Positions 57,876 to 64,000 of a stretch of DNA of 64,000 nt are shown here, piece after piece. Numbering within the stretch: the stretch's first letter is position 1; each line of letters begins with the position of its first letter. The notes under the pieces were generated by a model. That model ran no database searches. It was not told the DNA's origin and worked only from the letters and a program-made list of their open reading frames with translations. This DNA comes from Nepenthes gracilis (lineage: Eukaryota; Streptophyta; Magnoliopsida; Caryophyllales; Nepenthaceae), in contig BSYO01000025.1 in the NCBI GenBank assembly GCA_033239525.1, positions 12,806,001 to 12,870,000 on the forward strand. Reading direction: 5' to 3'. Both the position numbers and the translations under genes were made by a program.

Positions 57876-58062
57876 TATTTAATAATAATAATAATAATAT
57901 ATTATTATTAGTACTAATAAATAATAAAACGTAGTAATAATAAATAATATTAACAATAATACGTATATTAATAATAAATAATAATATATAATAATAATAA
58001 TAAAATAAATATTAACAATAATATGTATATAATATAATAATAATAATTATTATTATTATTTG
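57876..58062. repeat. AAT/ATT-rich simple repeat
   Basis: Interrupted AATAAT and ATTATT runs lie at the inner end of the LTR-like repeat. Confidence 0.85.
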
Positions 58063-58159
58063 ATACGTTCTGGATCCAAATTTTAAAAAAATTTGGGTCA
58101 AATAATCTGTTTGAGTCTGACTTCATTCACTGAGTCTGGATCCTACACATCATAATTTA

Positions 58160-59060
58160 AAACGAGAGGTCATGTGACAATAGGATATTGTCTTCCTGAA
58201 AACACTCCGACACTCAAGTTAATAAGCAACTTTCAAAGCATAGAAGATGGATGCAAAGAGATATAGTATGAATATGAAGAGTGTTTGTAGGAATGGGATT
58301 GCTCTCATAGATGGAGAGGCTTTGATTGCTTGTGAAGAATAATATCTCTAAGACCGAGTTTGTTGGGGAACCAGTAGCAAAGAGAGAGCGTTAGAATGCT
58401 CGAGTTTTTGAGAGCTTGAGAGCTTTGTAATTACTTGAGAACTTTTGTGCGTAGAAAAGACAATTTGCAAATAAGTAAAAGCATGCCTGTGAAGTGAAAT
58501 TTTGTGGTCTTTTATAGCCATGGCACTGGGTTGCCTTCATTGTGCAGAAAGGTTTGATACCCGTGCTCTACTGGGATTGTTACTTTTTCTAGCGTAGGCG
58601 CCTTTATGGCTGTAACAGTTGATGGATTAATTTCTTTTCTTCTACGTTCTATAATCGTTAGGATTTTCAACAGACAGGAAGTGGATTCTAATACCTTCAT
58701 TTAAAGATGTGCTTGATTTTGGAGGTGACCGTTAAAATAGAACTTAACTTCTTTGGAGAGCACAAAATCAGGGGAAATGACTGTTGAGGCTCGAGGACGG
58801 ACACGTGGACCACTTTGCTGGTGGTCCACGTGGGCCACGAGCACGAAATCTAGGCTTGGGCAACGTGAGTCCTGGTCCTCAATTGGTCTTCTGGCCACTT
58901 TGCCAATTAATGGAATCGTTGACCATCTTAGACCCAAATGGGTCGTTCTGCTCTTGGACCTTCGCTGGCTCACTAGTTTTTCGACCAGTCAACGGTAGCA
59001 TCGACCGTCCAAGTGTAAATAAGCTGCTAAGGATTTGAGCCGTTTCTTTCTTCGTGAGCC
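58160..59060 (-). promoter_or_regulatory. Minus-strand promoter-like region, possibly an LTR
   Basis: On the minus strand CTATAAAA (58510-58517) is followed by a Leu/Ser-codon-free, CT-rich leader-like stretch. About 290 bases upstream is a perfect inverted repeat holding two CACGTG G-boxes. The layout resembles LTR U3-R-U5 or a plant gene promoter, but no gene follows on that strand. Borders are not defined. Confidence 0.3.
58802..58832. repeat. Perfect inverted repeat with paired G-boxes
   Basis: CACGTGGACCAC and GTGGTCCACGTG are exact reverse complements of 12 bases around a 7-base loop. Each arm contains CACGTG, the core site of plant bZIP and bHLH regulators. Confidence 0.85.
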
Positions 59061-61144
59061 AACCTATTACTGGCGTACTTATCATTATTATTATTACATA
59101 GTACATTTTGTTATTTAATACAATAATATTTAAATGCACAATTCATATTTCATCTATCTTAAGCTACCAGTCGATTATATTTTCAGCATTAAAACTATCT
59201 TTTGGATATATAAGCATCAGGACTTTTATAAGTAGAAATTTCAAGAGATGTTGAAACTAAAAATTGAATAGCTGTCATTTTGGATTCAAGTCTATTACTT
59301 TTAAATTACTACAACCTTAAATGCCAAAGGGAAAATTTTTCAACAATAAAACATAAACACATAAATTTTTCAACATAAATAAAAAAATAAAAATAAAGAT
59401 TTATGTAAAGAAGAAGTGCACACATGACACACAACCTATCTTTTTGCCTGGAAAAGCCAAAATAGATTCAACTTGAATAATGATCGACGTTTTATCACAT
59501 CAGAGGCAATAAAATCAATTCAACAGCTACCCTATTGCAGATAGATGAGCTTGATCACTAACACAGATGAAATACAGAACAAAAAAGAGAGAACATAAAC
59601 ACCAAAATAGAAACTGCAAATCCATATGCTAACTACAGTGAGATCAGTAAATTGTGTTTACTGAAGTTTCTAGAATCAATAGCTGTTTGTATGTCCTAAT
59701 ATTTGTTTAGTTGACATGGGCGATTTCTCTATTATATTGGTAAATTTTATGATAATTTATTATATATGTTGCTTATTTTACATTTAGTCTTTTATCTTTG
59801 CACAATATTTTGGAAGTTGAAATTGTCTAAACGTGAAAGGTAAACATTTTTTTAAAAGTTTGAATATTGTGAACATGATTTAGAAAAATTTTTATCAAGG
59901 TTTCGAGGATTTTCAATCGAGCAAAAAGCCATAGCTGAATTCCATATAATTATTGCTCAAGCAGAATTGTGTCATGGAACTTATGCTTGATGGCCGCATG
60001 TCTACGTGCTTCATCCGCAGACTACCCGAGAGCAAGTGCATCACTATTGTATGATTCACACTTGGGCTATAAACTACCTAAGAGCCAAGTGTTTATGTTT
60101 TGTGTGATGGACATTCGAGTCGTGAGTTTCGGGATTGGCAACAATGCCAATCCCAAAGGAAACCAAGTCCAAACGCCATCAAATGAGAATCATGTATGAA
60201 ATGTAAACGAAACGAATATCACTTCCGTGCTTAGTCAATGAGGCCAACGCTTTGCCCACAAACCCAGTTCAAAAGGTGGCTCAACCTAATACTATTCAAG
60301 AGGACATGTGAAGACAACACATCATGAACCTCACCATCTAAGATGAATACTTAAAGGTCATGCGGCTGCTCACCGGCATGCTACTGCTCGAGTGATGTTC
60401 GAGTGCAGCTCAAGCTTCAATGTCGCTTCCAACACTACACTGATTTTTACTCACATGCAGCATTTATTCCTCGACATACAATAACACTACTCCACGTAAT
60501 TCATTTCTATTAGAATTTCTCACTGATTCTGAAGGAGAGGAGAGGGATATGACAAGAGAGCATAAAAACCCAAGTGGCCAGCTTGGTCAAGTGTTTTGAC
60601 ACACTATTGGTTTGCTTCCAATGATTCACTAATAAGTCTAAGTGGCTTCAGGAAAGCTTGCAGGTTCAATCTTCATCGTTCAATTCTTTATAAGCTCACC
60701 TTGCAACTAAAATGCAAAAGCGCTAAACATTAAAATTAGGGGTTTAAATGAGTGAATTCTTTAGAGAAAGCTAATTTAATTCTACTTTCACTAAAAAAAT
60801 TTAATAGAAAATTATTTAGCAATGATTATAAATTAATTATTTGTTTATGTATTCTCATGGGCATTCTACATGATAGATTAATTTTATATGGACTCACAAT
60901 ATACGATCCATAAATCCTACATTGAAGCAATTTATTCAAATTACATGCTGGTAGTTGAACTAGAGAAATTAAAACTAGCCAAGAACTTTAAAAATTTATT
61001 TTATTATAAAGAAAAACATTAGATATATATCGGTTGTCAAAAGTTATTATAGATGCATTATGGAGTCCAACCAAAATGAATGATTTATGCCAATCCTATA
61101 GGTCTATATGGAATATAGTATGGCCAAATGACATAACAGACTGA
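59061..61144. other. Gene-free spacer before copy 4
   Basis: No supported gene. The 76-residue frame at 59969-60199 matches nothing I recognise. From about 60795 the sequence is related to the region upstream of copy 2. Confidence 0.35.
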
Positions 61145-61400
61145 TGGATATTATTACAATTTTAAAAAGTAAAAATAAATAATATACAAATGGTGTAGAC
61201 TAACTGGACTTTCCATTTAATCCATAGCCAAGAATTGAGATCCATAAATAGCTATGTCTTATAATAGGCTAAAGGAGTTCTATAGCAGTAGACTAACTGG
61301 ACTTTCTATTAAATCTATGGCCAAGAACTGAAATCCGTAAATAACCATGTCTATAATAGGCTAAAAGAGTTCTAAAAAGGCTATAAATATAACCCATGTT
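61145..61400 (+). promoter_or_regulatory. Doubled upstream module of NETWORKED-like copy 4
   Basis: GACTAACTGGACTTTCCATT to the TATAATAGGCTAAAG box occurs at about 61190-61276 and again at 61288-61372. Only the second leads into TATAAATA at 61382-61389. The repeat unit differs from that of copy 3. Confidence 0.55.
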
Positions 61401-61964
61401 GGTCGACAATTATAACTATTTTCATGCTGGGAACTTTCTTGAGAGAGAAAGAGAGACAAAAAAGAATTTGAGAAAGCTTGAATTTCATAGAAGGCAACTC
61501 GCTTGAATTGGTCTACAATTTGATCAAGATTATATATTTTACAAATTTAGAGGACCTATTTATAAATTTGATTGACGAACACACAGACAGTAATATCAAA
61601 ACAATAGGTTCTTCTAAATCTCACTTTTTCTTTTGTTTCAATGGTTGATCATTATTTAAAATATTCAATTTAGTGTTTATAATTGTTTAATCATAAAGAG
61701 TATGATAATAATCTGCCACTATTTTTTATTTTTTTCAAATCAATGTAAAGGAAATAAAAACAATTTTAAAGATAGTTGTTTTTCTACATTTTTCTTATAT
61801 GTTTTTTTTTCTCATTTTTCTTGTCATCTCAAAATCATCGTGTTTTCTTTTAAAATAACTGATTTTTATGTGGTATGATGTTTTTAAAAATATCACCACT
61901 AATAGTGGTCTAAAGAAAATTGTAATAGCCTGACATAATTTTTGTGTCATCTCTTCAACCAAAG

Positions 61965-63103
61965 ATAGATCCCAGGATGAAGCATATTGAAGAATATGCA
62001 TATTCAATTGCAAGGAGGGATGAGTTGTACTCTAGGAAAAGGCCAGAGCTCTTGAAAGTGGCTGAGGAATCCTACTGAGCTCTCTCTTCATTGGCAGAAA
62101 AATATGATGATGCAGTGAGGGAGCCACTCCAGGCACACCGAGCCATGATAGAAGCATTTCCCAACCAAGAATCGTTTCTCTTTGCTAAAGAAGCGCCGTC
62201 AAGTTCCAAGCCACAAACTCCTTACACACAGTTTTCAATTCAAAATGAGATGTTTCAGGCAAGAGCAGAAGGGATAACGAATGTGCATAAAGAGGAAGAT
62301 CAAGAACTTAGTTTGGCACAAGACTTAGCTCAGTTATCAAAGGAGAATAATCATCTCCATACTAAGATTCTTGAAGAGTTTGCATAGGCAAGTAAAGCTG
62401 AAATTGAGCTGCAAACTTTATAACAAATCATTAATAAGATAGAAGGTGAAAGAGATGCCGTCTTCATCCAATACCAGCAAATTTCAAAGGGGTTATCTAA
62501 AGTGATAAAAGATATAGTCCCTGACTAAAAGTATACTAGGGAAGTTGAAGAGTATGCTAAGTTGCTGAATGAGGAATATGGCAAAGCAAAAAATGAAGTT
62601 GAGATTTTAAAGAAAGAAATTCTTGAACTAAATCAAGAGAGAGAACATATGGCATCTCTATACAACAAGTGCATGGAGATCATATACAATTAGCAGAACG
62701 AATTAAGAGAAGTATAAGAACAAGCTACATGGCATAGCAATGTAATTCGATGGGGATATGCAAAACTTGTAGGTTCTGAAGAATAGCGTGTCACTTTGGA
62801 AAGAGCAAATCAATCTTTGCTATCAAAAATTGACAATATTTCGCAAAAACTAGCAATAAAAGATGAACAACTCTCCAAGAAGCAAGCCGATCTTGAAAAC
62901 TTTCAAAATCATTTACAAGATCAGAAATACTCATTTGTTCAAATTGAAGGTAATCTTTGAACACTGTTGAATTTGCACACTTTATCTGAAGAGGAGCAAA
63001 ATGCTATTGCTTTGGAGCTGAGAAATGGGTTTCAAATGATAAAAGGATTTGGAAATATGCAAGAAGGATATGGAAGTAAAGAAAGGAAAGCTGGGACATG
63101 AAA
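61965..63103 (+). pseudogene. Truncated NETWORKED-1/KIP1-like pseudogene (copy 4)
   Basis: It aligns with the other copies but has lost both the start codon (ATG to ATA at 61965) and the splice acceptor before it (CCAG to CCAA). A TGA follows within the NAB remainder near 62076, and several more stops interrupt the coiled coil. The longest open piece is 62091-62387. Homology ends at 63103, so the whole carboxy half is missing and AT-rich DNA follows. Its amino part (IARRDELYSRKRPELLK) is in places closer to typical NETWORKED sequence than copy 1. Confidence 0.83.
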
Positions 63104-63416
63104 GGATATATAGTATTTTTTATTTTTAGGTGAAATAGAATAATAATTCCTGCATACATTTTTTAAAATTCTAAAAATGTCCTATCACCCTATATTGTAA
63201 CACGGCATATTCTCACAGTTAATATATATATATATATATATTATAATGTATAATGTATTATGTACTCATAAATATATTATATACATTTATATTATATATT
63301 ATATGATAAAAATATATATAATTTTTAAATATATAATTATTTAAAAATTATATTATATAATATATAATTATATATTTTATACATTTAATTATTTAAATAT
63401 TTATTGAATATATATA
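63104..63416. other. Very AT-rich spacer
   Basis: TA-rich sequence with a short (TA)n at about 63222-63241. No gene. Confidence 0.6.
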
Positions 63417-64000
63417 TGATGGATATTGCTATTAATGGGCCAACATAAAGAAAACCACCAAGACCATAATTAAAAATCGGTTGGATAGTATTGAGGCCCA
63501 AGAACATAGGCCCAACAAAATCCAATTCATGGAACTGCTGAGTCCTATGCATGGTGCCCAAAGACCTTTAACCACTTCAATTGAGCTCAAGAAGCCTTAT
63601 CCACTACAGTTAACCGCAACGGTTACTCCTATCCAATCAATCCTATCCAATATGACGTCACAGTTCATGAAAAACGGATACTTGGACATCATATAAAAGG
63701 AAAGAGCATCCAAGATAAGGGGCAGACCGAAAAAGGAGAACTAAATTATTCTTCTATAAAAATCCTGGACTATGAAATGGACATCAACCGCATTTAAAAC
63801 AAAAATCTAACTTTTATTCTTTTCCTTTAGAAACTTTTCTCTTATTTTTGGACGAGAACTAACTTGAACATCGAAGTGTCTTTTAGGGGACAAGCTCCGA
63901 TTGTACTCTAACTCTTGTTTTAGTGGTGGTGTGCCGGTCTTAGGTCATCGAAGATGGAGCGGAGATCCAACTCACAAATGAGGCATAATTAAGACCCGTC
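63417..64000 (+). mobile_element. Partial LTR cut by the window edge
   Basis: GC content rises abruptly after the AT-rich spacer. TATAAAAG at 63692-63699 is followed by a leader-like segment, and the upstream part has repeated GGCCCAA motifs, both common in LTRs of this window. A possible start is TGATGGATAT at 63417. No coding sequence or second LTR is visible. A gene promoter is an alternative. Confidence 0.35.

Larger units (their letters stand above)
55654..58147 (-). repeat. Probable solo LTR of a Ty3/gypsy element
   Basis: On the plus strand it begins TGTGACGCTCCGACCCCG and ends GGATCCTACA. Read on the minus strand it ends GGTCGGAGCGTCACA, the usual style of plant Ty3/gypsy LTR ends. 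It is distantly related to the fragments at 33594 and 43375. It contains a TA microsatellite and AAT-type repeats near one end and a GC-rich gene-like patch at 57300-57540 without a supported product. Clear target duplications are not seen. Confidence 0.45.

Noticed and set aside
59969..60199. 76-residue plus-strand frame
   Set aside because: No family resemblance and no conserved context; likely chance.
60570..60675. Possible tRNA-derived SINE (box A-like GGCCAGCTTGGTC, box B-like AGGTTCAATC)
   Set aside because: Both boxes deviate from consensus, no cloverleaf or SINE tail is seen, and spacing alone is weak evidence.

Overview
The window is nuclear DNA from a flowering plant, probably a eudicot. 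It carries one complete housekeeping gene (cytosolic leucyl-tRNA synthetase), a cluster of four related NETWORKED/KIP1-like genes or gene relics found only in plants, and many plant-type Ty3/gypsy and Ty1/copia remnants in AT-rich spacer. Species cannot be named from the sequence. There are no bacterial operons, rRNA genes or CRISPR arrays.

Layout. 1-7240: leucyl-tRNA synthetase with an uninterrupted coding exon (1912-5190), a probable 1.8-kb intron in its 5' UTR, and about 2 kb of 3' flank. 7428-18328: a 10.9-kb, plus-strand, Tat-clade Ty3/gypsy element with two LTRs. Its gag-pol is broken and internally deleted, and two to three ORFs run antisense between integrase and the 3' LTR. 20021-25589: a second, minus-strand, non-autonomous Tat-like element with exact AGGTC target duplications, a gag remnant, no pol and one antisense ORF relic. 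29100-63100: four plus-strand copies of a truncated NETWORKED-1-like gene. Copy 1 (30077-31933) is open. Copy 2 (39961-41817) has the same length but one nonsense codon. Copies 3 (50453-52379) and 4 (61965-63103) are decayed. Copies 1 and 2 lie in a 6.2-kb duplicated block. Between and around the copies are a Tat-type solo LTR with AGATG target duplications (35613-36448), an older family of LTR-like repeats (33594, 43375 and 55654 onward), a collapsed copia element (46384-47090) and a partial LTR at the right edge.

How it fits together. Leucyl-tRNA synthetase charges tRNA-Leu in the cytosol and has no functional link to its neighbours. The NETWORKED-like copies probably arose by repeated local duplication of one truncated ancestor. 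All four lack the exon encoding the tryptophan-rich start of the actin-binding NAB domain, yet all carry a related upstream region with a TATA-type box. The two Tat elements and the solo LTR share primer-binding, polypurine-tract or LTR-end sequence and so come from one clade. The most unusual observations are the headless NAB gene array, the single nonsense change in copy 2 that also makes a consensus splice donor, the duplicated promoter modules of copies 3 and 4, and the antisense ORFs and in-frame gag/RNase H fusion of the retroelements.
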